From contig NC_090319.1 of the NCBI RefSeq assembly GCF_040869045.1, positions 239,375,832-239,439,831 of the forward strand: a stretch of DNA of 64,000 nt, given 5' to 3'. Every line of letters begins with the position of its first letter. Positions within the stretch are counted from its first letter, which is position 1. Source of the stretch: Eurosta solidaginis (taxonomy: Eukaryota; Arthropoda; Insecta; Diptera; Tephritidae). The translations under genes and the position numbers were made by a program. This document shows, in pieces, positions 1-10,616 of this stretch. A model generated the notes under the pieces. The model worked only from the letters and a program-made list of their open reading frames with translations. It was not told the origin of the DNA and did not search any database.

Positions 1-450
1 TTCTATAGGTGGACGCCGTTTCGAAATATCGCCATAAAGGTGGACCAGGGGTGACTCTAGTATGTGTTTGTACGATATGGGTATCAAATTAAAGGTATTA
101 ATGAGGGTTTTAAAAGGGAGTGGTGGTAGTTGTATAGGTGGTCGCCTTTTCGAGATATCGCCATAAAGGTGGGCCAGGGGTGACTCTAGAATATGTTTGT
201 ACGATATGGGTATCAAATGAAAGGTGTTAATGAGTATTTTTAAAGGGCGTGGGGCTTAGTTCTATAGGTGGACGCCTTTTCGAGATATCGCCATAAAGGT
301 GGACCAGGGGTGACTCTAGAATGTGTTTGTACGATATTGGTATCAAATTAAAGGTATTAATGAGAGTTTTAAAAGGGAGTGGTGGTAGTTGTATATGTGA
401 AGGCGTTTTCCAGATATCGACCAAAATGTGGACCAGGGTGACCCAGAACA
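1..450. repeat. 129-bp tandem array of copy A
   Basis: TATAGGTGG-type unit starts recur at about 1, 130, 259 and 388, giving a period of 129 bp and about 3.5 units before the array meets the element body. Units share the core GATACCCATAT / ACGATATGGGTATC and a GATATCTCGAAAAGGCG-like block. The array is cut by the left window edge, so the true copy number is unknown. Confidence 0.9.
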
Positions 451-1752
451 TCATCTGTTGGATACCGCTAATTTATTTATATATGTAATACCTGCCAAGA
501 TTTCAAGGGTTTTTTATTTCGCCCTGCAGAACTTTTTCATTTTCTTCTACTTAATATGGTAGGTGTCACAACCATTTTACAAAAGTTTTTTCTTAAGTTA
601 TATTTCGCGTCAATAAACCAATCCAATTACCATGTTTCATCCCTTTTTTCGTATTTGGTATAGAATTATGGCTTTTTTTCATTTTTCATAATTTTCGATA
701 TCGAAAAAGTGGGCGTGGTCATAGTCGGATTTCGTTCATTTTTTATACCAAGATAAAGTGCGTTCAGAAAAGTACGTGAAATAAGTTCAGTAAAGATATG
801 TCGATTTTTGCTCAATTTATCGTGTTAACGGCCATGCGGAAAGACAGACGGACGACTATGTATAAAGACTTAGCGCTGATTCAACCGATTTCGCCCATTT
901 TCACAGAAAACAGTTAGCGTCATAAAATCTATGCCCCTACCAAATTTCAAAAGGATTGGTAAATTTTTGTTCGACTTATGTCATTAAAAGTATCCTACTC
1001 AAATTAAATGAAAAAGGGCGGAGCCACGCCCGTTTTGAAATTTTCTTTTATTTTTGTATTTTGTTGCACCATATCATTACTAGAGTTGAATGTTGACATA
1101 ATTTATTTATATACTGTAAAGATATTAAATTTTTTGTAAAAATTTCACTTAAAAAAATTTTTTTTTTTAAGTGGTCGTGGTTGTTTCCGATTTTGCTAAT
1201 TTTTATTAAGCATACATATAGTAATACAAGTAACGTTCCTGCCAAATTTCATCATGATATCTTCAACGACTGCCAAATTACAGCTTGAAAAACTTCTAAA
1301 TTGCCTTCTTTTAAAAGTGGGCGGTGCCACGCCCATTGTCCAAAATTTTACTTATTTTCAATTCTGCGTCGTAAGCTCAACCCACCTACCAAGTTTCATC
1401 GCTTTATCCGTCTTTGGTAATGAATTATCACACTTTTTCGATTTTTCGAAATTTTCGATATCGAAAGGTGGGCGTGGTTATAGTCCGATATCGTTCATTT
1501 TAAATAGCGATCTGAGATGAGTGCCCAGGAACCTAGATACCAAATTTCGTCAAGATACCTCAAAACTGACTCAAGTTATCGTGTTAACGGACGGACGGAC
1601 GGACGTGCATGACTCAATCAAATTTTTTTTTGATACTGATGATTTTGATATATGGAAGTCTATATCTATCTCGATTCCTTTATACCTGTACAACCAACCG
1701 TTATCCAATCAAAGTTAATATACTCTGTGAGCTCTGCTCAACTGAGTATAAA
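1..1752 (-). mobile_element. Non-coding 129-bp-array element, copy A (truncated by window edge)
   Basis: No protein is encoded. Read on the minus strand, the element begins with ATACTCAGTTGAGCAGAGCT near 1752, passes a CCGT/CGTC-rich microsatellite near 1590-1610, a long body full of near-palindromic ATATCGAAAATTTCGA-like and GGGCGTGG/CCACGCCC motifs, and enters a 129-bp tandem array that runs off the window at position 1. Two other copies (9.0-12.3 kb and 33.2-36.1 kb) align over the same body, which fixes the family and orientation. The far terminus with its hairpin lies outside the window. The superfamily is not established; the microsatellite plus internal array recalls dipteran mini-me/DINE-type non-autonomous elements, but that is inference. 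Confidence 0.8.
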
Positions 1753-2770
1753 AAGTAATCGAGTTGAGTTGGCTAATACTAAGTTCAAACACACACCAAA
1801 TTGGCAATTTCTACTATTTGGGCAATTTATTACGCAATTTGTCATATAATAAATTGTAATAATAAATTGCCAATTTAAAAAAAATTGCGTAATAAATTGT
1901 TTCAAGCTGCAAATGCAACATTGTAAAGTGTGTTTATTGAGTATATTTCAACGTCAGTTACGCATGGCTGAACTATATGGTTGGCTCATCTCATCAGCTG
2001 ATTTTATGTCTTTCATTTCACTGGAGTAGGGATTGTCAAAAGAAGATGGCAAACTCAAAATGAAACCAAAACAATGAACACATTTTCTTACAACACACAA
2101 AAATTTCAAAGTTTTATGTTTTCATTCCATTTCATTCGCCTAATAATGTACGTGTTCATTTTGAAAGTCTGAACAAAGGTATGTTCTTGATGTAGAGATG
2201 AGCCAACCAGCTATCAAATTACTATTGTGTAAGCTAAATCGAGTTGTATGAACAGCACTCAATTCAAATCGAAATTTCCTCAATTTATTTTTCTGTTTGA
2301 ACATAGTATAAGGTCTTTCAGTTGAAACCGCTTAGGTAATTGTCGAACTGATTGATAGCGTTGTATAGTGTTGCATATTCAAAAATAGGGCACTATTGTG
2401 AACGAGCGAATGAAATGAATATAGGAATGTGCAGATAAACGAAAATAACAAAATAACAGCGTGGCGGCAGGGTGACATACATAAAAACATCCACACGCAT
2501 TTCGTGTATTTTGTTTTTGTAATTCTCTGGTTGAGTGTCAAAAATATACTGCGCTAGAAGTAGAAATGTCATAGCCGCGGAAAAAATTACAATTAGCTGA
2601 TAAACCTCCATCATCTGTATGGTTTGGCATAATGAAGCTGTTTAGCTAGTTGAAGCGTTTTCTTCAAGCTCGCTTGAAAAAAATACACCTTTAGTTAAAA
2701 GTTTTAAACGTTTCGTTAAAACTCTTAAATGAAAGTTCTATTCTTTTGTATGTATGTATCTATGTATATA
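1753..2770. other. No recognised gene or element
   Basis: AT-rich sequence between copy A and the candidate inverted-repeat element. I see no domain, RNA gene or repeat shared with the rest of the window, apart from the small minus-strand ORF listed separately at 2393-2614. Confidence 0.5.
2393..2614 (-). CDS. Hypothetical 73-residue ORF or first exon
   Basis: I do not recognise this protein. Two adjacent ATG codons open the frame; residues 5-22 are hydrophobic (IVIFSAAMTFLLLAQYIF) and would serve as a signal peptide or anchor, followed by a polar stretch rich in K, N, E and H to about residue 44. A GTATGT hexamer in the coding strand near residue 46 could be a splice donor, after which the frame turns into low-quality hydrophobic sequence. 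That would fit a short first exon of a secreted or membrane protein. No other exon is recognisable downstream on the minus strand, where copy A lies. Chance ORFs of this size are common in AT-rich DNA, so confidence is low. Confidence 0.15.
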   Translation of the reverse strand: MMEVYQLIVIFSAAMTFLLLAQYIFDTQPENYKNKIHEMRVDVFMYVTLPPRCYFVIFVYLHIPIFISFARSQ

Positions 2771-2957
2771 CACTTCAGGTAAAAAAAGCCGAGGAAAATG
2801 TTTTGCCTATTATGGCGTTTACACAGTTACTACAGCTGGGTAACGAAACATTTTAGTTATTGTGGTTAACAGCGATAGTTCCTTAACTGATTGTGTGGCA
2901 CCTTAAGGTGAGACAGGTAGAAAGTCCACAGCAGTTTTCGTTAAAGCAACTATATTT
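2771..2957 (+). repeat. Left arm of imperfect ~187-bp inverted repeat (candidate Tc1-like TIR)
   Basis: Begins CACTTCAGGTAAAAAAAGCC directly after TATA and matches, in inverted orientation, the block at 7311-7496. Outer 35 bp and inner 25 bp (AGCAGTTTTCGT-AAAGCAA) align well; the middle is only moderately similar. Length, the TA flank on both sides and the C-start are compatible with a Tc1/mariner-type element with long TIRs, but no transposase is visible. Confidence 0.5.
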
Positions 2958-3723
2958 CATTAAAGTCATAGTTTTATCCTTGAAGAAAGAATTAACATAA
3001 TTGTCTAAACAGAACAAATCACGCAAGATATGGAATGCGGCGGAGGACAATATAATAAATTATCCCTAAGTAGATTCTGGACGAAATATATTGAATAGGT
3101 GACTGTATTCACTCGTTATCGAAGTGGACGACTACGAAAGGCCACTAAACGCCTTAATATGAATATCGTCACTATAGCTCTTCTGAATACATTTAAAACT
3201 TTTCCAGAAACTTCCGCGGAATTGCAGGATAATATAAATATGATAACTATAATATTGTTGGTGCGCCGTCACTTGAGGTAAATTAATTAGATGGTGCCTG
3301 GCTGGAATAAAACCAAATTCATACCACAAAAATCCTTCCCTCCACTAAGCTTGTTCTGAGAAAAAAGAAACTGGCATCGGTGCGACTGAGGACGAGTCAT
3401 ATTCTCTGATTAGCGCAAAATGAATATATTCAATTAAGTTTTGTAATGTGTGGTTAGCCCCCAAAAAAAATATTGATTCACAGCAACGTTCAGATTACCG
3501 TGCTCGAATAGCACCCAATTCTTGGTGAGATGCCGTCTTGAATGCTATCAATGTAGGCGGCGGATATAATCTGCGATTCTATATATTTCATCCACAATCT
3601 CCTAAAGATGATTCATTACAATGTACATCGCCTACGCTATTCATATTTCGGGTTATTTGCGGTTTGTAAATATTTATGTAAATTTCCATCTTAAGGATAA
3701 CATTATTAAATAAAAAAAAAAAT
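2958..3723. other. Interior of the candidate TIR element, no gene seen
   Basis: Spacer between the left arm and the gypsy insertion. It contains no long ORF with recognisable motifs and no match to other repeats in this window. If the inverted arms define an element, this is its non-coding interior, about 0.77 kb before the gypsy insertion. Confidence 0.35.
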
Positions 3724-4260
3724 TGTAACGTATTTAGGGCAATTCCTCTTATTTCCAATTTTTTACTAACGTTCGTATCGCTAAACTGTTGAATAAATAA
3801 CTCTAATATTCAATAATGGAAAATGGCCTTTATTAAAGTACTTCGCAATAACACTGATACTTCATAACTAATAGCTTGCTTAAATCAAACTGATTACTGC
3901 TTACTCAGCTTTAACTCCTTTTATACTCTGTGATGTCTCGTTCGCATACTTCTAGGCGTTTTTATTTCTAGAATTTACTACTTGTTTACCAGCTATAAAT
4001 TTCTCAGCTATAACTACACATGCACAATTATAGCTTCTCGCAAAGCCATATGCGCGTGTATATGTGAGTGATACTTCCACCGATGATTGCCTACTTTTGG
4101 AAGTATCTCAGATATATGCATGTGCTTGTGCATTCCTCTCCGTTGCTTGTATGGACATATGTGTAGACATAATGATTGATCTGTTGATGTGCATACAATT
4201 CACTGCTTAGTATCGGCTTAGAGATGATAGTATCCCTTGGTGTTGCTAATATTCGTCATA
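3724..4260 (-). repeat. 3' LTR of gypsy element
   Basis: 537-bp partner of 6772-7308. The outer coding-strand end reads TACGTTACA; the inner end is TATGACG where the partner has TGTGACG, a single decay of the conserved TG start. Confidence 0.9.
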
Positions 4261-4262
4261 CT

Positions 4263-4600
4263 GCCTTCCACCTAAGTCTGATCGTCCCGACCAGACAAAT
4301 TTCCTGATCTAAACTCCGCTAGCATCTCCAAATGAACCACTTTTCTATTGCGTGGTTCCCCAATGTTTTGTATGCGGTAGATGGTATCACTGATCTTCTT
4401 CACAACTTTGTACGGGCCTTCCCAACTGTACCGAAATTTGGATGGAACACCTTTCCGCCGGTGAGGGTTGTATAACAGTACCCAATCTCCCTCCCGGAAA
4501 CCTTCCGAATTATTGTTCTTGTATTACCTGTGTTTCATCCTAGTACTCATTATCCTGATTCGTTCCCTCGCACTCTGTTGCTTGGCCAATGAACTACTTC
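4263..4600 (-). pseudogene. Integrase C-terminal tail (GPY/F-type region)
   Basis: Minus-strand translation gives a GDWVLLYNPH strand, then WEGPYKVVKK and KVVHLEMLAEF, the usual order of the integrase C-terminal module in Ty3/gypsy elements, ending at the 3' LTR. One in-frame stop lies near 4530. The HHCC and DDE domains that should precede it are absent, which places one breakpoint of the internal deletion near 4600-4650. Confidence 0.75.
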
Positions 4601-5554
4601 GTAGAGCTTGCGCTTGACGGATTGGCTTCGCATAATCAGTATCGTTCCGACATTTCTCAATAGTAGTGCGCCCTGGCTTGAAACCACCTTTGCATTCTTT
4701 CTGGGAAATTCTTTCGTTCGTTTTATGCGTCCATTAGGGGGTTTCAATGCCAGTGTTTTTCTCGCAGATACCTTCGGTTTTGATTTCTTTGGCCCATTCT
4801 TTCCATCAATCTTTGCCCGATCTACTTCCCTTGACTTTTGTGGTCTCTGTCGCATCTCTTCCACCAGAACTCGCTTACTGCTGAACTCTTTCTCCAAACT
4901 GAATTTAAGTGGCACATCTTTGTTCTTATTGCGCATAATCTTTCTCCGCATATCGATTCTGATGTCATGGTCAACTAAGAAGTCCACTCCCAATGTGACT
5001 TCATCGACGATCTCCGCCACAACCAATTTGTGTAGAACCATGACCTTCCCAATTAAGACTTCACAGATCACTTCTCCTTGGACTTGGTTATACTCACCAG
5101 TAACCGTACGCAACCTTGCTCCACGTAATGGCTTTACTCTCCTTTTGGCCAAATCAGATCGGATTAAGGAATGAGATGCGCCCGTATCTACAGTCAGTAC
5201 ACACTCCTTGCCATGCACATTACCTTTGACGGTAATGCTGCTCGAGTTTCTTCCAATTTGCGAGATAGATATCACAGGACATTCAATAGCTGGGTCAAGT
5301 TTTCGATCTTTACATCTGACTCGCTCTTGCTTATCTCCTCCAGCTTTACGTTTACGACCAGCCAAGCTGAAACTACCAGGACCGGTGCTGCAATGACGTG
5401 CAATGTGCCCTGGCTTTCCACACTTAAAACGTTGGATTGCACCTTTATTCTTCTGTTGCGTTCCTTTTAAAACATCCAAAATTGCGTATACCCACTCTGG
5501 CCTTTCTACTTCCACACGGCGTGCTTTGAAAACTGGCTTACACAGAAGCGACAC
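4550..5554 (-). pseudogene. pro: gag zinc knuckle plus aspartic protease
   Basis: Same frame as the gag above, separated by a stop near 5622. Residues 42-55 are a zinc knuckle with CGKPGHIARHC, but the first Cys of the CCHC set is replaced (RFKCG where the relative at 60.4 kb has CSMCG). The protease active site is VDTGASHSLI near residue 122, with the second conserved block VTLGVDFLVDHDI about 65 residues on. After residue 240 the sequence becomes basic and low complexity and runs across the internal deletion into sequence derived from the integrase end of pol. Half of a retropepsin dimer would be intact; the polyprotein as a whole is not. Confidence 0.85.
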
Positions 5555-5623
5555 TGTTTCCTGAATCAGAGCATGTGATACCGTTTCTACGAATATAGGT
5601 TTTGGGTTTGCGTATGTCGCTCG

Positions 5624-6712
5624 CTACGTTTCGGCATCCCGTATTCCATTAATAAAACTCTGGATTTTTACCCTTTGAGTATATCCCACGGGTGCGTCTG
5701 CATTTGCCAAATGAGCTAACCTTTCAATATCGTAAGCAAACTCCTGAAATGTCTCATTCGCTTTTTGGTAACGGTTTTGCAACTCAATTTGATATATCTG
5801 TTTTGTGTGCTCGCTTCCATAACGTCTCTCGACAGCGGCCATCAATGCTGCATAACTGTTCCGTTCATACTCTGGAATAGTCTGTAAGACTTCCGCTGCA
5901 GGCCCTTTCAATGCCACGAACAGTGCAGTAGCTTTATCTTCCACATTCCAGTTGTTCGCTGTTGCGGTCTTCTCAAACTGAAGCTTAAACATCTGGAAAG
6001 GGACAGACCCGTCAAAGGATGGAGTTCTTACCTTCGGATTAGAGGTTGAAGTGACGGGGCGGTCCAATTGTAATTCGTGGATCCTATCTTTCAAAGCATC
6101 CATCTCTGCCTTTATTTTATCCTGTCGACCACTGAAGGTTTCATGAAACTCGGTAAGTTTTTCTTCCATATGCGCTTCCAGTTTAGATGATATATGGACT
6201 TCCTGCTCTTCTAGTTGTGTGGAGATGTGAGGTGATATCTGTGCTGAAATTTCTGCCGACATTTCGGAAATACGCGTATCCTGTGCTTCAATCTTAAATA
6301 TTATGCGTGTCTCTTGCGATTCCATCTTGGATGTTATTTGCGACGACATTTCTGAAATGCGTGCCTCCTGTATTTCCTTTTGTGAAGCCATATATGTCTT
6401 CTGTTCTTCCAGTTGAGATGACATTTGCAACGACATTGATGTTACTGTCGATGTTTGTGCAGATATTGCAGCCAATATCATGTTCAAGTCTGTGCTGGTA
6501 ACTGTCTGCGATGTTTCGTTTTTCTCTTCAATTTTTGTTGTTGATTTTTCCACATCAGGATAAAAGACATACTCGTCCACATTAATTCTTTCCAACTCCA
6601 TTACCTCTCGTAGGCGTGCTTGAAATTCGATCTTATTGCCGGTTGTATGCAATCCACGGTTCCGCAACTCCTTTTTCAGTTGCTGGATACTTAATTCACT
6701 TAACTTTGCCAT
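5624..6712 (-). pseudogene. gag: gag N-terminal part (SAP-like domain, coiled coil, capsid)
   Basis: The first product of the element, expected to build the virus-like particle. It opens with ATG 60 bp inside the 5' LTR. Residues 5-35 resemble a SAP motif (LSIQQLKKELRNRGL), uncommon at a gag N-terminus. Residues 80-210 form a repetitive Gln/Glu-rich coiled coil with recurring MSSQI/TQLEEQ heptads. Residues 230-360 are capsid-like (LQFEKTATANNW, FQEFAYDIERLAHLANADAP). The frame ends at an in-frame stop after residue 362 and continues in the same frame to the zinc knuckle below. The 59.9-60.2 kb gag of the decayed relative aligns with the capsid part. Confidence 0.85.
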
Positions 6713-6771
6713 GTCCTAGTTGTATTCGAAATCTCCAGAATTTATTCAAAAATTCCTCTTCAGACACCAAC

Positions 6772-7308
6772 TGTAACTTATATAGGGCAATTCCTCTTAT
6801 TTCCAATCTTCTACTAACGTACGTATCGCTAAATTGTTGAATAAATAACTCTAGTATTCAATAATGAAAAATGGCCTTTATTAAAGTACTTCGCTATAAC
6901 ACTGATACTTCACAACTAATAGCTTGCTTAAATGAAACTAATTACTGCTTACTTAGCTTTAACTACTTTTATACTTTGTGATGTCCCGTTCGTATACTTC
7001 TAGGCGTTTCTATTTCTAGAATTTACTACTTGTTTACCAGCTATATATTTCTCAGCCATAACTAAAGATGCACAATTATAGCTTCTCGCATAGCCATATG
7101 CGCGTGTATATGTGAGTGATACTTCCACCGATGATTGCCTACTTTTGGGAGTATCTCAGATATATGCATGTGTTTTTGAATTTCTCTCCGCTGCTTGTAT
7201 AGACATATGTGTAAACATAATGATTGATCTTTTGATGTGCATACAAGTCACTGCTTAGTGTCGGCTTAGAGATGATAGTATCCCTTATTGTTGCTAATAT
7301 TCGTCACA
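6772..7308 (-). repeat. 5' LTR of gypsy element
   Basis: 537 bp, matched over its whole length by 3724-4260 with scattered substitutions. On the minus strand a TGG triplet follows the LTR by about two bases (TGGTGTCTGAAGAGG), the expected place of the tRNA primer-binding site; I cannot name the tRNA. A TATAAA-like box and polyadenylation-like AATAAA occur inside. Confidence 0.9.
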
Positions 7309-7310
7309 AT

Positions 7311-7496
7311 ATCATTGCTTTTACGAAAACTGCTAGGGACTTACTAACTTTTTTGTATTAACATATCACTAAATGAGCTGAGTTATTATCAACATATACC
7401 ACAAGAACTAAAAACGTTCTTGGCGTAGTTGTAGTGACCATAGAAATTTTGTAAGAGGGAAACAATTTTCGTCGGCTTTTTTTTTTACCGTAAGTG
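7311..7496 (-). repeat. Right arm of imperfect ~187-bp inverted repeat
   Basis: Reverse complement begins CACTTACGGTAAAAAAAAAAGCC and ends AGCAGTTTTCGTAAAAGCAA, matching the left arm at 2771-2957 in order and spacing. It is bounded by TATA at 7497. It starts two bases after the gypsy LTR, so the gypsy element inserted at the inner edge of this arm. Confidence 0.5.
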
Positions 7497-7505
7497 TATA
7501 TGTAT

Positions 7506-8048
7506 TGTTACGAATATTAGCAAAACTAAGGGGTGCTGATAAGAAGTGACGTGAATTCACATCAATAATTTAATCATTATGTATCTACATAAACGAATCA
7601 ATAATTGCGTCTACACATATGTACGTATACGAGCAGCGGAGAACCAATGCACAAACACATGCACATATCTTATCTGAGTTGCCACAAGAGAGGGCAATAA
7701 TTTGTGCAAGTATTACTCAAATAAGAAGTTATAAACGTAGTTGTGGCTGGCGATTTTGTAGCTGAAACAAACTAGTAAGTTCTGGAATAGAAAAGCCTGG
7801 AAGTATGCGATGAGAAATCAAAAAGTAAAAAAGGCGCGACAGTAGAGGCGAAGAGGAGTTTCATTTGAGCTATCAATCATTTTGGTTATTAAGCAAGCTA
7901 TTCGTTGCAAAGTTTGAGGGTTATTGTGAAGTACTTTAATAAAGGACATTTTGTATTATTAAATATTGGAGTTATTTATTCAACAGTTTAGTGATTCAAA
8001 CTCAGCAGAAGATTGCAAATAAGGGGAATTGCAAGTAAATTCGTTACA
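7506..8048 (+). mobile_element. Solo LTR, gypsy family related to the 3.7-7.3 kb element
   Basis: 543 bp starting TGTTACGAATATTAGC and ending TTCGTTACA, flanked by the direct 4-bp duplication GTAT (7502-7505 and 8049-8052). It shares the order of many blocks with the coding-strand LTR at 6772-7308 (TACGAATATTAGCAA, TGTCTACACATATG, AATAAAGGACATT, TTATTCAACA) but is clearly a different subfamily and lies in opposite orientation. No interior is present, as expected after LTR-LTR recombination. Confidence 0.9.
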
Positions 8049-8699
8049 GTATATTTGTAATGTTTTTGCACCAAGGAGATTTAATCTATTTATGTATATA
8101 TATATAAAGAAGGATGTAAATATATTTGTATGCAGTTTATGTACTCCGAAAACACTCCGCCTATTTTATGTATTCAAATTTGTAGAATAGCTTCACAGCA
8201 ACCCGGAGAGTGTTCCTGTAAAGTTTCTTTCCGGGAAGTAGTCCAGGGACCGATCTATCCTATTATTTGAAAAAAACAAAATTAATATTTATTTATTAAA
8301 TATTTCAGATTTAAACTGATCTTTATTGACTTTGTTCACTACGTTTTCCCAGTACTTTTATTATTTTATTGCAATTAATTATTTCCACGCAATAACATTT
8401 TTTTAACGATGGAAAAGAAGTATAATTTCTCACTTTTAAATTGAAAGTACTTAATTGAGGGGTTTCCAATTTGGTACAAATAAATTTCAAAAATTGCTTA
8501 AACCGATGAGAGGTTTTAAAGTTATGCTCACAGTTCTAACCGTGTAGTTACTGACTTCCCCACAGGTTATAGGAAAGGTAATTAGTGTACCGAGTTTTTT
8601 GTTGACAAGTTAAAAGATTTTGATTTACAAAAATTTTTAAAATCTCATTTAAGGATGGCTTTTTCAACTCATGGCTATCGACCAACTTCTCTCATTTAT
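8049..8699. other. No recognised gene or element
   Basis: AT-rich sequence with no supported ORF. A short block at 8170-8260 is more GC-rich (ACCCGGAGAGTG, CCGGGAAGTAG) but matches nothing else in the window. Confidence 0.4.
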
Positions 8700-8850
8700 C
8701 TTGTGTTTATAGACGAACGCATGGACATGTCTAAATTCATTTTTTTCACTCTGATCATTTTGATACATGGAAGTCTATGCTTACCTCGATAACTTCATTC
8801 CGTTACCAGCTATCATTATGCGGACAAAATGAATATACTGCCATCCATAG
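8700..8850 (-). repeat. Diverged fragment of the 129-bp-array element terminus
   Basis: Reads GATCATTTTGATACATGGAAGTCTATGCTTACCTCGATAAC..., which parallels the head of copies A and C (TTTTGATATATGGAAGTCTATATCTATCTCGATTCC) in order and spacing but with many substitutions and gaps. Either an old copy or a sister family. Confidence 0.5.
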
Positions 8851-9039
8851 CAGAAAGGCAGTAAAATTAATACTATGACCCATTAAATGACTTTATGGAG
8901 AGCCATTATCATATTATTCTGGTACATAACTCACTTCAGAGCCCGAAATTAGGCGCCAACTGCCTTAATGTCGTGTAAACGTAAAAGCAGTAAAATGAAA
9001 TTGACTGCTTTTCCCCTTTTTATACTCAGCTGAGCAGAG

Positions 9040-10616
9040 CCTTCGTCTGAGACCGACGTTGATGGCCTGTCGGCGATTTTGCTAAAGAAATGCCCAGCTC
9101 TCATCGAACCTCTTAAAATAATGTTTAATTTATCTCTTTCATCAGGTACTTTCATTAATGATTGGAAAGTAGCACACATAGCTCCGATTTTGAAATCTGG
9201 TAAAAAGAATGATGTTCGGAACTATAGACCCATCTCGAAGCTCTCTTCCGTTTCAAAACTTTTTGAGTGCATAGTAAAAGACAAATTGTTCTTTGCAACC
9301 AAGTCGCTTATTTGTCATAATGAGCATGGATTTGTACCAGGGCGGTCCACAGCCACGAACTTAGCTGTGTTTACCGACTACTGCAATACTGCCTTTTCGG
9401 CTGGATTTCAGGTTGACTGTGTATATACAGACTTTTCAAAGGCTTGGATAAAGTTTCTCATATAGTACTACTTAAAAAACTAGCATTTATGGGCTTCCAT
9501 TCCAGCTTTTTGGAGTGGATAAAATCGTATCTCACTGATAGACGTTATGTTGTTACCATTGATGGTGTGTTCTCACAACCTTTCATTGCCTCTTCTGGGG
9601 TACCGCAAGGGAGCGTCTTAGGCCCTCTACTATTTGTTCTGTTCATCAATGACATTAGTAGCTGCTTTTCCTTCGCAAATTTTTTACTTTATGCCGATGA
9701 CCTCAAAATATTCGCCAAAATCCAAGATGCCTCTGATGAAGCAAAGCTTCAATGCGATATCAACGCTGTTAATTCATGGTGTCTTCGTTTTCGTCTCCCT
9801 TTAAAAATAAAGAAATGTTTTAAAATGACATTTGCTAAAATTTTGTATTTTCGAAGTACGTCCTACCACATTTCTAATACTGTCCTTCAGAATGTCGTCG
9901 AAGTAATGGGCCTAGGAGTTTTTTTTAACCGAAAATGTCTTTTAACAAACATGTTGATTTCATCATTGCGAAGGCCTACTCTGTTCTAGGCTTTATTCGT
10001 CGGAACTGCACCAAGTTCTCAGACCCTTATACTCTTAAAATGATGTATATAACTTTTGTTCGCTCAAACCTTGAATATGCAGTTTTTGTCTGGAGGCCGT
10101 ATAACCAGATATCAATAAAAAGAATAGAACGTATTCAAAAGGTGTTCATTAATTTCGCTTTACGGTTCCTCAAATTTGATACTCCCATTCCACCCTATGC
10201 ATCCCGTATTATTCTACTTGACCTACAATCTCTCGAAACCCGTAGGTCAATCTTATCTTTGACTTTCATGTTTAATGTTATTCATGGTACGATAGATTGT
10301 CCTTATCTTCTGGAAAGGATTATTTTCAACATTCCAAAGCGAAATCTTCGCGTCACCTATCCTTTTTACTGTAAAAAAGTCAAAATTAAATTTGGCAGTA
10401 ATGCTCCTCTTTCAAGATCTATGCGCGAATTTAATATTCTATCTCAGAGTATTTCCTTTGATTTTTCCTTGGGAAAACAAGCTTTTCTGAATATTCTACT
10501 CACTTATTTTAAGTAGGTATTTTTCATTTTGTAACCTACACCATTGTTATTAGTCTGTAAGAAATGTTCTTTTATAGACAGTATTGAATAAATATAAATA
10601 TAAATATAAATATAAA
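9040..10616 (+). mobile_element. Jockey/CR1-type LINE, 5'-truncated, (TAAATA)n tail
   Basis: The fragment begins in mid-RT (the PDG-like VDGLSAILLKKC block) and ends in five TAAATA-type repeats at 10586-10616, the usual shape of a 5'-truncated non-LTR insertion. The endonuclease and first ORF are absent. It sits inside copy B of the 129-bp-array element. No target duplication is visible because the flanking target is deleted. Confidence 0.85.
9046..10516 (+). pseudogene. LINE reverse transcriptase, C-terminal two thirds
   Basis: Three overlapping frames (about 9046-9465, 9444-9989, 9935-10516) read one RT: NYRPISKLSSVSKLFE, HGFVPGRSTATN, YTDFSKAW / DKVSH, SGVPQGSVLGPLLF, then the catalytic LLYADDLKIF, and a C-terminal RSNLEYAVFVW, RIERIQKVF stretch. 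Two frameshifts (near 9450 and 9940) break it. The YADD box and the C-terminal motif set are those of insect elements usually labelled mobile element jockey; I cannot fix the clade by eye. Confidence 0.85.

Larger units (their letters stand above)
3724..7308 (-). mobile_element. Ty3/gypsy LTR retrotransposon, internally deleted
   Basis: Two 537-bp LTRs in the same orientation (3724-4260 and 6772-7308) flank a 2.5-kb interior read on the minus strand. The interior holds a gag with a SAP-like N-terminus, a zinc knuckle, an aspartic protease and the C-terminal tail of an integrase. Reverse transcriptase, RNase H and the integrase core are missing, so the copy is an internal-deletion derivative. 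LTR ends on the coding strand read TGTGACG...GTTACA. No convincing target duplication is visible (flanks are an A-rich run and ATATC). It abuts the right arm of the candidate TIR element. A related, more decayed copy lies at 59.4-63.1 kb. Confidence 0.9.

Noticed and set aside
3719..7313. Target duplication around the first gypsy element
   Set aside because: Flanks (A-rich run and ATATC) do not match over 4-5 bp; I could not support one.
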